Source: Methylobacterium hispanicum (GTDB lineage Bacteria; Pseudomonadota; Alphaproteobacteria; Rhizobiales; Beijerinckiaceae). Taken from it: a stretch of 64,000 nucleotides of DNA. The DNA lies in NCBI RefSeq assembly GCF_022179285.1, contig NZ_BPQO01000024.1, forward strand, positions 49,683-113,682, written 5' to 3'. The notes under the pieces were generated by a model. The model worked only from the letters and a program-made list of their open reading frames with translations. It made no database searches and was not told the DNA's origin. Each line of letters begins with the position of its first letter. The first letter of the stretch is position 1. A program made the translations under genes and the position numbers. This document shows positions 1-8,533 of this stretch, in pieces.

Positions 1-379
1 TGCAGAGCCACGCCTTGAGATTCGTTCCGGCGACGAACTGCTCCTGCTTGGTCCAGGCCTTCAGCACGGTTTCCTGCACAAGATCCTCGGCGCGGGCAGG
101 ATCCGTGACGAGGGACAGGGCGAAGGCCCGCAAGCCCGGTATCACGGCGAGGAGGCCGTTCTGGAAGTCCGCGGCCGCCTCGGTCCGATCCGGTATCAGA
201 CCGTCGATCTGCGCGATCAGGGCCATCAAGTGTTCAGACGGCCGCGCCTCGGGCAGGGCACCGTAGAGCGCCCGCAGCTCGCAGCCGAGATGATCGAGCC
301 ACGTCCCCGGCGCGGGCGCTGCCGGCGCGACGCGTCGATCGCCCAGGGGAGCCTGACCAAGGCCGCTCGCTATCAGCAT
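1..379 (-). CDS. NepR-like domain fused to EcfG-type ECF sigma factor (partial, 3' end outside window)
   Basis: Reads leftward and has no stop before the window edge. Residues ~1-28 are Ala/Pro-rich. Residues ~29-62 (LGCELRALY ... PSEHLMALIAQID) match the pattern of NepR anti-sigma factors (LGxxLRxLY...P(D/S)xxLxLLxQLD). From ~66 on it reads as sigma region 2: NGLLAVIPGLRAFALSLV, then DPARAEDLVQETVLKAW. EcfG factors direct the alphaproteobacterial general stress response and NepR sequesters them; normally these are two proteins. Here the frame is continuous with no stop. The start at 379 has a GAGGGA ribosome site; an internal ATG at 226 inside the NepR helix is possible but would leave the upstream coding pattern unexplained. 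Regions 2.4-4 lie outside the window. Confidence 0.82.
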   Translation of the reverse strand, partial: MLIASGLGQAPLGDRRVAPAAPAPGTWLDHLGCELRALYGALPEARPSEHLMALIAQIDGLIPDRTEAAADFQNGLLAVIPGLRAFALSLVTDPARAEDLVQETVLKAWTKQEQFVAGTNLKAWLC

Positions 380-525
380 GTCCCTCAACCCGCATGAGCC
401 GGGCTGCCCCACGGGCGATCGCCCGGTGATCCAGCCGTACAGTGAACACCTAACCCCGACGGGGTGGGGGATCGTTCCCAATCCCGTCGCGTTTGCGGTG
501 TGGATCCGGGAAGACGGCTCATGTG

Positions 526-771
526 ATGCGAAGACGCGTGACCTACAGCATCGTCGACTGCCCCGACGGGCGATTCGCCGTCGTGGCCATCTCGGCTTCC
601 GGTACCGCGTATTGCCGCGACGGGTTCCTGACTCTCGCGGAAGCCGAAACCTGCGCCGAGTCCCTGTGCACCGTGATGGCGGTCTGCGGCGCACCTCTCA
701 TGCGACGGGACGGCGGCCCGGGCCGCATCCCTCCCTACGCGCCATACAGGCCGAACGCGCGGCCGTTCTAG
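526..771 (+). CDS. Small conserved-looking hypothetical protein, 81 aa
   Basis: I do not recognise a family. The product begins MRRRVTYSIVDCPDGRFAVV and reads as a small beta/alpha domain with four cysteines and an acidic helix (LTLAEAETCAESL). Codon usage is typical of the neighbours. The ATG at 526 sits just after a GTG; an upstream in-frame ATG at 493 would add 11 residues of poor quality. It is divergent from the NepR-sigma gene on its left and convergent with the repeat-rich gene ending at 817. Function unknown. Confidence 0.55.
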   Translation: MRRRVTYSIVDCPDGRFAVVAISASGTAYCRDGFLTLAEAETCAESLCTVMAVCGAPLMRRDGGPGRIPPYAPYRPNARPF

Positions 772-816
772 GGGAACGGATGCTGTCGCGACCGTGTCGG
801 TGCGGCCGGCATGCGT

Positions 817-3255
817 TCAAAGATGTCCATCGACGTGATGCAGGGGCCCGGCATGGTCCGCCACCCCGATCAGGCCCACTTCGGCATGCACGCCGGCGTC
901 CGCGGGCGCGTGGCTCGTTGCGGAATTCGGTCCGTGGCCGGCATCGGCCGCGAACACGAGGTTGCCGTGCGCGTCGAGAGCCGCCGCAAGGGGCTTGGCT
1001 CGGCCCTGATCCTCCGCGGCAACCGGGTGGTTCGCATCGGCCGCCCCGTTCTGTGCGCGCGCCGCTGGCACACCCGCCGCGGCGCCGTCCGGCGTCGGTC
1101 CGCCAGGTATGCCTGGATCGACCTTGTCTCTGCCGTTGCCGCTTGAAGGGCCGGTCCGGTCGAGGCCCGCGCCGGGTGCATCGCTGGCGCTTGGACCCTC
1201 CGGAGCGCCTGCCTCGCCAGCCGACAGCGCTGCGTGGGTGGCGTCCGTGGAGGCATGCGGCGTTGGTCCGCCCTGCTCGCCGGGCTCGAGCTTGTCCCTG
1301 CCGTTGCCGGCGGAGTGCCCGGGATTGTCCAGGCCGTTGCCCGGCGACGCGGCGGTCGCGTGCTCTGCACCTACGCCCTTGGCCGGCCCATGTCCCGCCG
1401 TCGCAGCCCCGGCGGAGGTGTCCGCGGCCGGCCCGGCATGCTCGCCGGGATCGACCTTCTCCTTGCCGTTGCCGGCGGATTGCCCGGGATCGTCCAGGCT
1501 CTTCCCCTGCAACCCATCGGCCGTCGCGTGCTCCGGAACGGCTCCCTTGCCTACCGATGGCCCGCCAGTCGCGGCGTCCGCGGAGGCGCTCGATGTCGGT
1601 CCGCCACGCTCGCCGGGATCGACCTTATCGTTGCCGGCGGATCGTGCGGGATCGTTCGGGCCGCTGCCCGGCGACCCAGGGGCATTCGAGGCGCCCGCGT
1701 CCGCTGCCGCGCTCTCGTTATGCCCATCGGGCGCAGTCTCTGCCGTCGCATCCGTGCCCGGCCCGCCATGCGCGCCCGAATCGACCGTGCGCCCGCCGTC
1801 GCCGGCGGATCGCCAGGCTACGTCGAGATCGGTGCGGGCTGCCTCGGATGCCGGCAGGTCGGCCGGCTTGCCACCGCGCTCGAACGCCGGTGTCGCTGCG
1901 GTGACGTCCTGATGGGTCGCGTCGGCCCGGCCCGCGCCCTTCTCGTCGCCGCGCTGGCCCTGCGGCCGGCCGGGAGCGTCGTCGCCGTCCCGGTCGTCCG
2001 GCCCGGGGGCGTGCGGCGGCTCTTCGCGATGCGCCGTCCGGCCGGTCGCGGCATGGATCGCGCCCGCCCCCTCCGCCGCATCGATGCCCTTCCCGGCTCC
2101 CCGCCCCTCCCCGACCTCGAGGACGGCGTCCGCCGCTTTGCGCAGGGAGGCGGGACCGATGACGGGGGAGGCCGCCGAGACCGCGTCCTGCACCGGGTGG
2201 CCTCGTTCCTGAGGTCCCCTCTCGGACGTCGCCTCGACCGCGCTGCCCGCGGACGCAAGGACCCGCTCGGTGGCGCCCGAACCGCCGGACGACCTCGCGG
2301 CGTGCTCGGATTCGGCTGCCGGACTCGATCCCACGGCGCGGGACGGGGCGGTCGCACCGGACCATCCGGGGACACGACCGTCCGGCTCCGGATCGGCGTG
2401 CGTCGGCGCCGTCTGCGCGACCGTATCGTGGGCAGGATCGACCCCGGCTCTCGGGGAGGCGCCGGTCGAGCCCGCCTGCGCGGCGGAGCCGGAGCCTACC
2501 CCTGCCCCGGTTGGCGTGGTCGAGAGAGGCGTGCCGCCGCCCCCGGCGCCCGCGGTGCTCTCCGTCGGTGCGGGTGTTCCCGCTTCGCTCGCGCCTTCCT
2601 GGGCCGCGGCATGCGCACGCGATGCGGCCGGCGCTTCAGGCTCCGAGCGCCCTTCCGCCTCCTCGGCCGCGAAGGCGGCGAAGATCATCGCGGAGAACAC
2701 GATCGCCTCGAACTGCTTGCGATGGTTCTCCCGAGCCTCGGGCTCGGCCGATCCCGTCGCGCCGGCCGCCGACGGGGCCTCGCCCGGCGGCGGCGGCGCG
2801 GGGCCGGCGCCGGTGCCGTCCCATCCGGACGCCCGGGCATCCGTCGATGACAGGCTGACGGCTGCGGCGGCAACGAGCGCGGCGAGCAGGGCGGCTGGAT
2901 GGACCGTGACCCGCGTGCCGTCGCCCCGGTGCCGGAGCGGCAGGAGTTCGGGATGGCGTTCCGCGACCCGGTTGATGAGGCTGCGGAAATCGCTGCCCCA
3001 CATGGGCTCCTCGAGGACCTCGGAGACGACCAGATAACGGCCGCCGATCCGGGCGAAATGCATGATCGCGGCGCCGTCCGGCCTGCAGAAGACGAACCAG
3101 GGCTCCGCCTCGTCGCTGAGCCCCTGTTCGCTATCGATCGACAGCCCCGCCCGGACGAGGGCGGCCTCGACGCGGTAGAATTCCGCGAGTTCCTGCTGCG
3201 ACCAGCCGCGCCGGGCCATCGCATCCGGGCGAGGGAACGAGAGCACCTCACTCAT
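817..3255 (-). CDS. Large Ala/Gly/Pro-rich repeat protein linked to type I secretion genes, 812 aa
   Basis: Residues 1-120 form a compact globular domain (GWSQQELAEFYRVEAALVRAG, then PWFVFCRPDGAAIMHFARIGG). A hydrophobic stretch follows at ~121-135 (LLAALVAAAAV), then about 650 residues of low-complexity Ala/Gly/Pro/Asp sequence. About five ~55-residue units recur toward the C-terminus, each opening SAGN..K(V/L)DPGE..GGPT. The tail is His/Asp-rich (HHVDGHL). It lies 38 bp downstream of the adaptor gene on the same strand, so it is probably co-transcribed with the exporter. It could be a secreted substrate or an exporter-associated envelope protein; there are no GGxGxD RTX nonapeptides. The function is inferred from position only. 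Confidence 0.75.
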   Translation of the reverse strand: MSEVLSFPRPDAMARRGWSQQELAEFYRVEAALVRAGLSIDSEQGLSDEAEPWFVFCRPDGAAIMHFARIGGRYLVVSEVLEEPMWGSDFRSLINRVAERHPELLPLRHRGDGTRVTVHPAALLAALVAAAAVSLSSTDARASGWDGTGAGPAPPPPGEAPSAAGATGSAEPEARENHRKQFEAIVFSAMIFAAFAAEEAEGRSEPEAPAASRAHAAAQEGASEAGTPAPTESTAGAGGGGTPLSTTPTGAGVGSGSAAQAGSTGASPRAGVDPAHDTVAQTAPTHADPEPDGRVPGWSGATAPSRAVGSSPAAESEHAARSSGGSGATERVLASAGSAVEATSERGPQERGHPVQDAVSAASPVIGPASLRKAADAVLEVGEGRGAGKGIDAAEGAGAIHAATGRTAHREEPPHAPGPDDRDGDDAPGRPQGQRGDEKGAGRADATHQDVTAATPAFERGGKPADLPASEAARTDLDVAWRSAGDGGRTVDSGAHGGPGTDATAETAPDGHNESAAADAGASNAPGSPGSGPNDPARSAGNDKVDPGERGGPTSSASADAATGGPSVGKGAVPEHATADGLQGKSLDDPGQSAGNGKEKVDPGEHAGPAADTSAGAATAGHGPAKGVGAEHATAASPGNGLDNPGHSAGNGRDKLEPGEQGGPTPHASTDATHAALSAGEAGAPEGPSASDAPGAGLDRTGPSSGNGRDKVDPGIPGGPTPDGAAAGVPAARAQNGAADANHPVAAEDQGRAKPLAAALDAHGNLVFAADAGHGPNSATSHAPADAGVHAEVGLIGVADHAGPLHHVDGHL
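1060..1815 (-). repeat. Tandem ~165-bp coding repeats (~55 aa units, about five)
   Basis: Within the 812-residue protein, units beginning SAGDGGRTVDSG, SAGNDKVDPG, SAGNGKEKVDPG, SAGNGRDKLEPG and SSGNGRDKVDPG follow one another at ~54-57 residue spacing. Each is followed by (A/G)GPT and a variable Ala-rich arm. The variable arms show the copies are diverged rather than recently amplified. Boundaries are approximate. Confidence 0.7.
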
Positions 3256-3293
3256 CCGAACCTCCGTTCCGCAGATGCCGGGTCGCCGCGCCT

Positions 3294-4661
3294 CTACCGT
3301 TCATGGAAGCCGCGTCCCAGCGCGTCGGAGAAGGGGGCGACGAGGTAGTCGAGGGCCGTGCGCTCGCCGGCCGAGACCACGACCTCGGCCGGCAGCCCCG
3401 CGTGCAGGCGCGGCCGCACCGCGTCGGGCAGGAGCCGGTCATCGATCTCGACGGTTCCGGCGAAGTAGGGCTGCTTGGTCCCCTCATCCACCAGCCGGTC
3501 GCGCGAGACGGTGGTGAGGGTTCCGAAGATCGCGGGCATGCGCCGTGTCTGGAAGGCCGGAAACTTGATCTCGGCCCGCATGCCGGCCTGGATGGCCTCG
3601 AGGTCGTTGGGCGCGAACTGGACGCTGATCACGAGTCTGTCGTTCGTCGGCACGATCTCCATCAGCGCCTCCCCGGAGCGGATGACCTGCCCGAGCGTGT
3701 AGACCTTCAGGCCCTGGACGACGCCCTGGTGCGGCGCGCGAACCTCGTGCCGGCGCAGGACGTCCTGGGCGACGACGAGTTTCTCGCGCAGCTCGGTCGT
3801 CCTCTGCCGAGTCTCAAGCAGCTGGGCCGTCAACCCCTCCTGAACCTTCTGCCGGAGCTGGGTGGCTTGCATCCGGGCCTCGCTGATGCCGTTGCGTGCC
3901 TTGGCGGTGTCGGCCACGGAGCGCCCGATCACGCCCTCGAGCCGCGTGCGCTCGCGCTCCATGACGAGGACCCGCGACAGCGGAATCAGGTCCTTCTCGC
4001 GCAGGCTGCGCAGGCCAGTCAGCTCCTGCCGGATCAGGGCGACCTGCTCCTCCACCGACGCCTTCTCGACCGCTAGCCCCGAGATCTCGGTCTCGAACTG
4101 CGTGACCCGGCTCTCGATGAGCGCGAGCTGAGCCCGGAACGACGCGCGCCGCTCCGCGAGCTGGCTCGCCTGGTCGGCGATCATGCGGGCGACGGCGCCC
4201 TCGCCTTGCCGGGCGGCGATCTCGGCGGGCAGCGGCAGCTCGGACGCCGGCTCCTGCTCGGCGCGCAGCCGGGCTTCGAGGATCAAGGCGGCGTCGAGCT
4301 GGCCCCGCAACAGGTCGGCGCTCGCGCGCGACTGCAGGGGATCGACGCGTAGCAGCACGTCGCCAGCCCGCACGCTCTGCCCGTCGCGGACCAGGATCTC
4401 CTGGACTATGCCGCCTTCGAGGTGCTGGACCACCTTGCGACTCCCCTCCACGACGACCACGCCGGGGCCGATGACGGCGCGATCGAGTCGCGCGAGAGCC
4501 GCCCATGTGCCCGCCACCCCAAAGGTCGCGACGATGAGCGCGTAGCCCGCCACCGCGTAGCGACGCCAGTGGATCGCGTCCGCGGGCGTGGACGGCCCCC
4601 GCGACGGGGACCGCGGCCCGATCGGCAGCGCCGTGTGCGTCTCGATCCGCGCCGTGGACAT
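3294..4661 (-). CDS. Type I secretion periplasmic adaptor (HlyD/PrtE family), 455 aa
   Basis: Bridges the inner-membrane ABC exporter to an outer-membrane channel. A short cytoplasmic head is followed by one membrane segment at ~33-55 (YALIVATFGVAGTWAAL). A lipoyl-like half (DGQSVRAGDVLLRVDP) sits at ~95-110, long coiled-coil arms at ~125-310 (heptads rich in Arg/Glu/Leu), and the second lipoyl half and beta-barrel follow (EVRAPHQGVVQGLKVYTLGQ). The C-terminal signature RTALDYLVAPFSDALGRGFHE is typical of HlyD/PrtE. Length is normal for the family. It starts 3 bp after the ABC transporter stop, so the two are an operon. No TolC-like gene is visible in the window. Confidence 0.92.
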   Translation of the reverse strand: MSTARIETHTALPIGPRSPSRGPSTPADAIHWRRYAVAGYALIVATFGVAGTWAALARLDRAVIGPGVVVVEGSRKVVQHLEGGIVQEILVRDGQSVRAGDVLLRVDPLQSRASADLLRGQLDAALILEARLRAEQEPASELPLPAEIAARQGEGAVARMIADQASQLAERRASFRAQLALIESRVTQFETEISGLAVEKASVEEQVALIRQELTGLRSLREKDLIPLSRVLVMERERTRLEGVIGRSVADTAKARNGISEARMQATQLRQKVQEGLTAQLLETRQRTTELREKLVVAQDVLRRHEVRAPHQGVVQGLKVYTLGQVIRSGEALMEIVPTNDRLVISVQFAPNDLEAIQAGMRAEIKFPAFQTRRMPAIFGTLTTVSRDRLVDEGTKQPYFAGTVEIDDRLLPDAVRPRLHAGLPAEVVVSAGERTALDYLVAPFSDALGRGFHER

Positions 4662-4664
4662 CGC

Positions 4665-6407
4665 CTACCCCGCGTTTCGCTGCGCTTCGGCGCCGCGATG
4701 GGCCTGCAGCGCGTTGGCGGCCGTCGGTATCAAGGTCGGCCCCGGTCGGGGCCCGATCATCTGCGCGAGGACCTGCTCGGCCGGACCACAGCTCTGCAGA
4801 CCGCCGCCGCCCATGACCAGGATCTGGTCAGCCTCGGTGAGGAGGCCGACCTTGTGCGTCACGATCAAGACCGTGGTCCCGGCCCGTCTCAGCGCCGTCA
4901 CCGCCTCCATCAGGGCGGCCTCGCCCGGCTGGTCGAGGCTCGCGTTGGGCTCGTCGAGGACCACGAGGCTCGGCTCGCCGAAGAGTGCGCGGGCGAGCGC
5001 GATGCGCTGGCGCTGGCCGCCCGAGAGACCGGTCCCGGCTCGTCCGATCCGCGTGTTGTAGCCGTCCGGGAGGGATTGGATCAGCGCGTGGCAGCCGGCC
5101 CGGCGTGCCACCGCGATGACGGCTGCATCGTCCGCGTCGGCGAAGCGCGCGATGTTCTGCGCCACCGTACCGTCGAACAGCTCGACGTCCTGCGGCAGGT
5201 ATCCGACGTGGCGTCCGAGCTCCTGCTGGTCCCAGTGGCGCAGGTCGGAGCCGTCGATGCGCACGCTCCCGTCGAGGAGGGGCCAGATTCCCGTGATGGC
5301 GCGAACCAGCGTCGACTTGCCCGCCGCACTCGGTCCGATCACGCCCACGACACTGCCGGGCTGCAGGCGGAAGCTGACGTCGCTCAGGATCGGCCGGGTC
5401 GAACCGGGCGCCGCGACCGAGATGGCCTCGGCCTCGATCAGACCGCGCGGGCGCGGCAGCGTCAGCCGTCGCGCGTCCGGCGCGGCGGCGGCGAGGTCGC
5501 TCAGCCGGCGATAGCTGGCGCGGGCAGCCACGAACCCCTTCCAGTTCGCCACGACCGACTCGATCGGCGCCAGGGTCCGACCGATGATGATCGAGGCCGC
5601 GATCATCGATCCGGCCGAGATCTCCCGGTGAATCGCCAAGTAGGCGCCGGCGCCGAGGACCAGCGTCTGGAGGAGCATCCGGACGAACTTCGTCGCGGCC
5701 ACAATGAGGCCGGCCCGGTCGCTCGCGTCCGCTTGACGCCTCAGCACGTCGTCGTGGCGACCCCGCCAGACGCCGCGCAGGGCGGCGAGCATTCCCATTG
5801 CCTGCAGGAGCTCGCCGTTCCGGAAGGTCGCCGCCGCCTGCTGCCCAGCCTCGCGCGAGGCCCGGTTGGCCGCGTCGAGTGGCCGCCGGGTCGCGATCTC
5901 GTTGACGAGCGTCAGACCCAGGATGGTGCCGCCGCCGAGCAGCGCCATCCAGCCAAACCAGGGATGGAGGACGAAGCAGGCGACGAGGAAGATCGGGGCC
6001 CAGGGCACATCGCAGAAGGCTAGAAGGCCGCTGCCGGTGAGGAATTCGCGCAGGATATCCATGTCCCGCAGCGCCGACTCGTGCTGCGCGCCCGGCCGCA
6101 GCAGCGCGCCGCGGTGGGCGGCATCGAAGACCGGGTTCGTGATCTCCCGGTCGAAGATCATGCCGCCGCGGACCAGGAGGCGCGAGCGCAGCATCTCCAG
6201 GGCCGCGTATACGGCGATGCCGAAGGCGGCGATCAGCGTGAGCCCGATCAGCGTCGTCTCGTTACGACTGGGCAGGACCCGATCGTAGATCTGGAGCATG
6301 TAGAGAGGGCTGACGAAGAGCAGCAGGTTGATGAAGAAGCCGAAGACCACGGCGGTCGCCAGCACCGGCCGCATCGCGCGGAAACCGTTGTCCAGCGCCG
6401 AGCGCAT
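4665..6407 (-). CDS. Type I secretion ABC transporter, PrtD family, 580 aa
   Basis: An inner-membrane exporter half-transporter. The membrane domain (residues ~12-290) begins RPVLATAVVFGFFINLLLFV, and the phrase VSPLYMLQIYDRVLPSRNETTL is the hallmark of the PrtD/HasD group. The nucleotide-binding domain has Walker A GPSAAGKST (~360), signature LSGGQRQRIALARAL (~470) and Walker B LVVLDEPNASLD (~490). The ATG at 6407 was preferred over the longer 6692 frame because the extra 95 residues are basic and unlike the family, and GAGGG precedes it. First gene of the operon with the adaptor. No peptidase C39 domain, so the substrate should carry a C-terminal, uncleaved signal. Confidence 0.92.
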   Translation of the reverse strand: MRSALDNGFRAMRPVLATAVVFGFFINLLLFVSPLYMLQIYDRVLPSRNETTLIGLTLIAAFGIAVYAALEMLRSRLLVRGGMIFDREITNPVFDAAHRGALLRPGAQHESALRDMDILREFLTGSGLLAFCDVPWAPIFLVACFVLHPWFGWMALLGGGTILGLTLVNEIATRRPLDAANRASREAGQQAAATFRNGELLQAMGMLAALRGVWRGRHDDVLRRQADASDRAGLIVAATKFVRMLLQTLVLGAGAYLAIHREISAGSMIAASIIIGRTLAPIESVVANWKGFVAARASYRRLSDLAAAAPDARRLTLPRPRGLIEAEAISVAAPGSTRPILSDVSFRLQPGSVVGVIGPSAAGKSTLVRAITGIWPLLDGSVRIDGSDLRHWDQQELGRHVGYLPQDVELFDGTVAQNIARFADADDAAVIAVARRAGCHALIQSLPDGYNTRIGRAGTGLSGGQRQRIALARALFGEPSLVVLDEPNASLDQPGEAALMEAVTALRRAGTTVLIVTHKVGLLTEADQILVMGGGGLQSCGPAEQVLAQMIGPRPGPTLIPTAANALQAHRGAEAQRNAG

Positions 6408-6742
6408 AGGGCGAGCCCTCTTCCTGTTCACGCAACGCCGGCACGCACGTCGTGCCCCGATCACTCCGTATAACGCACGGACGGGGCCAGCCCTACGGTG
6501 CCTGGACCGGCGAACGGACGCTGCGGATGCGTCGTCCCCGTCGGCAAGAATACACGGGATGCGATAATAGGGCCGTTCGAATACGTTCCAAGCGCTTCCC
6601 ACCGCGAACCCGACGTCGTGCCGCCACGTGCGAGCGAGAGGATTCCGGGAGCGCCTGGACAGGGTTCGGCGTTCCTGAAATATGGATATCACTGTACAGG
6701 CTCTGGCGCACGGCAGTGATTGCGCACGGGAGGCACGCCGCG
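6408..6742. other. Intergenic region between secretion operon and XRE gene
   Basis: 335 bp shared upstream region of two divergent transcription units. Longer frames extend through it on both strands but are Arg/Pro-rich and look non-coding. I see no convincing -35/-10 pair or palindrome; the AT-rich patch around 6545-6600 is the likeliest promoter location. Confidence 0.4.
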
Positions 6743-7057
6743 GTGTATGCTCATCACCAACGTCTGGACTCCGAGGCCGTGCTGGAGCTTCGCCGGGAGG
6801 GCGGCCGGTACCTGAAGGAGCTCAGGGAGGCGCGCGGCCTGTCGCAGAGGCAGCTCGCCCAGATGGTCGGGGCGGAATACTACACCTTCATCTCTCAGCT
6901 CGAGACGGGTCGGGGCCGGATACCGCCGGACCGCTACCGTGCCTGGGCGGACGCGCTCGGGGTCGCGCCGCGAGACCTCGTACGGAACGTGATGCGCTTC
7001 TACGATCCGATCACCCACGAGATCCTGTTCGGCGAGGAGCCGCAACCGGGCAGGTAG
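6743..7057 (+). CDS. XRE-family helix-turn-helix regulator, 104 aa
   Basis: DNA-binding regulator with a Cro/C1-type HTH at ~25-80: YLKELREARGLSQRQLAQMVG then YTFISQLETGRGRIPPDRY. A short C-terminal tail ends EILFGEEPQPG. Start chosen at GTG 6743 because GGGAGG lies 9 bp upstream; the much longer upstream extension has no coding character. It is divergent from the type I secretion operon and is a candidate regulator of it, which is inference from position. Confidence 0.8.
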   Translation: MYAHHQRLDSEAVLELRREGGRYLKELREARGLSQRQLAQMVGAEYYTFISQLETGRGRIPPDRYRAWADALGVAPRDLVRNVMRFYDPITHEILFGEEPQPGR

Positions 7058-7160
7058 GCAGCGTCGGATCGGACCTAGCGGGATCGACCCTCGATGCCGG
7101 CACGGTCCGTCGGCACCTTGCCCCCGTCCCCCAGCGGGATCGAAATAGGACAAGCGCGAT

Positions 7161-7191
7161 GCGTGGAGGCGCGGCACCCGCGCCTCCACGC
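7161..7191. terminator. Strong hairpin between convergent genes
   Basis: Perfect 14-bp stem (GCGTGGAGGCGCGG and its complement) with a 3-nt CAC loop, between the convergent XRE and PanE-like genes. There is no T-run on either side, so it is probably a bidirectional stop or mRNA 3'-end stabiliser. Confidence 0.6.
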
Positions 7192-7201
7192 GAAGCGCGG
7201 T

Positions 7202-8251
7202 TCAGCCCTCGATGATCCGCTCGCCGAGCTTCCGATCGACGGTCGCGACCGTCCGGTCGATCTCGGCGTCGGGCTCGCCGAGCTGGTGCGCGATAAGCTT
7301 CACCAGAAGATCGACCCGCTCGATGAAGGGCGCCCCGTTCGCGACCGCGCGAGCCGCCGAGGAGGGCTTGAGCAGGCTCTCGGCCGCCTTGGCGTACTTC
7401 TCGAACGGAACTTGGTCGGCCGGGTCGGCGCCGAGCCGCCGAGCCAGGGCGTCCACGTGCTCGTAGATCGCGCGGGACTGGGCGAGGTCGCCGTGCACCG
7501 CCTCGCGGATGGAGCGGGGCTCGCCGGGGGTGATGCAGCGGTAATTGCCGGTAAGCAGCATCGACCACTTGGCTAGCGGCACGAACAGCGATTCGAACAC
7601 CTTGAGCTTGACCGGCACGTCGTGGCCGTCGAGGCGCACCGCGTCGATGTCGGCCTCCAGCTCGCGCAGCAGCCGGTTATGGGCTTCGTCCGCGAAGGTC
7701 GCCGCCTTGAAGTTCGTCGGCAGCCCGACATGGAGCACGTTCGCCCCCTCCTCCGGCGGACGGAAGGCCTGCGGGTCGGGCGAGCACAGCGAGACGAGGC
7801 CCGGCTCGAACCGGTCCCAGACGCCCGCATTGGTGTAGGCCTCCTCTAGGTCCATGCCTGCCAGCCCCGGGATCCGCTTGAGATAGGGCAGTGGCGGCAT
7901 GTTCATGAGCGAGAGGCAGGGCAGCTTCGCCGCCGCGATCTTGATCATCAGCACGCGGATCGTGTGATTGTTGTACTGCGGCTCCTGCATGGCGAGGCCG
8001 ACGAGGTCGTAGCGGGAGACATCGACCTCTTCCGGTGGCGTCGCGTCGAGCTTGCCGGGCAGGTCGCGCGAGTGGATCGCTCGGTGCTCCGGCTCGTCGC
8101 GCAGCTTGATCCGGACCTCGGTCCCCTCGGCGTTGATCAGATCCGCGGTCTTGCGGCGGCAGACCAGCGTCACATTGTGGCCGGCCATCAGCAGTTTGGT
8201 CGCGAGCAGGGAACCGTAGGAGGCCCCCAGGATCAGGATGTTTCTCGGCAC
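7202..8251 (-). CDS. Ketopantoate reductase-like (ApbA/PanE) NAD(P)-binding protein, 349 aa
   Basis: The Rossmann-type N-terminus ILILGASYGSLLATKLLMAG followed by VTLVCRR fits the ApbA/PanE dehydrogenase superfamily, except that the usual GxGxxG reads GASYGS. The central and C-terminal helices (VKLKVFESLFVPLAKWSMLLTGNYRCI) match PanE-like opine/ketopantoate reductases. The substrate cannot be assigned, and true PanE is usually ~300 aa. GTG at 8251 was chosen because GGGGAGA precedes it and the Rossmann motif starts within five residues; the frame upstream is Pro/Arg-rich. Confidence 0.75.
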   Translation of the reverse strand: MPRNILILGASYGSLLATKLLMAGHNVTLVCRRKTADLINAEGTEVRIKLRDEPEHRAIHSRDLPGKLDATPPEEVDVSRYDLVGLAMQEPQYNNHTIRVLMIKIAAAKLPCLSLMNMPPLPYLKRIPGLAGMDLEEAYTNAGVWDRFEPGLVSLCSPDPQAFRPPEEGANVLHVGLPTNFKAATFADEAHNRLLRELEADIDAVRLDGHDVPVKLKVFESLFVPLAKWSMLLTGNYRCITPGEPRSIREAVHGDLAQSRAIYEHVDALARRLGADPADQVPFEKYAKAAESLLKPSSAARAVANGAPFIERVDLLVKLIAHQLGEPDAEIDRTVATVDRKLGERIIEG

Positions 8252-8469
8252 GTCTTCTCTCCCCGGCGTCCGTTGTTGCGTTTGTTGTTCGCTGCCGGGC
8301 GCTGAGCCTTGTGGCCCACCGCACCATCCGCGGGACCGAGGGATGGCAGTCGGCCCAGGAGAAGGCAACCCGGCTGGTATACCGGGCCGCGCGCCGCGCA
8401 GTGCGGATCCACGGCCTTCGGCGTCGCGCCGGGCCCGACGCCGAAGGTGCGGCGCCGCACGAATGTGGC

Positions 8470-8494
8470 GAAACCTTGGCCTTAAGCTGGCGTT
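8470..8494 (+). promoter_or_regulatory. EcfG-like promoter (GAAAC-N16-CGTT)
   Basis: GAAAC at 8470-8474 and CGTT at 8491-8494 are 16 bp apart, one mismatch from the general-stress consensus GGAAC-N16/17-CGTT. It lies about 40 bp before a short signal-peptide-like ORF with its own ribosome site. Confidence 0.4.
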
Positions 8495-8533
8495 TACAGC
8501 TCAACGAAGTCACCCCCACCACGGAGACCGATC

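Noticed and set aside
430..480. Possible EcfG promoter (GGAAC-N18-GGTT, minus strand) before the NepR-sigma gene
   Set aside because: Spacer is 2 bp too long and the -10 deviates; not strong enough to list as a feature.
378..1904. 508-aa plus-strand frame
   Set aside because: Arg/Pro-rich shadow of the repeat protein; the minus strand has a globular head and regular repeats.
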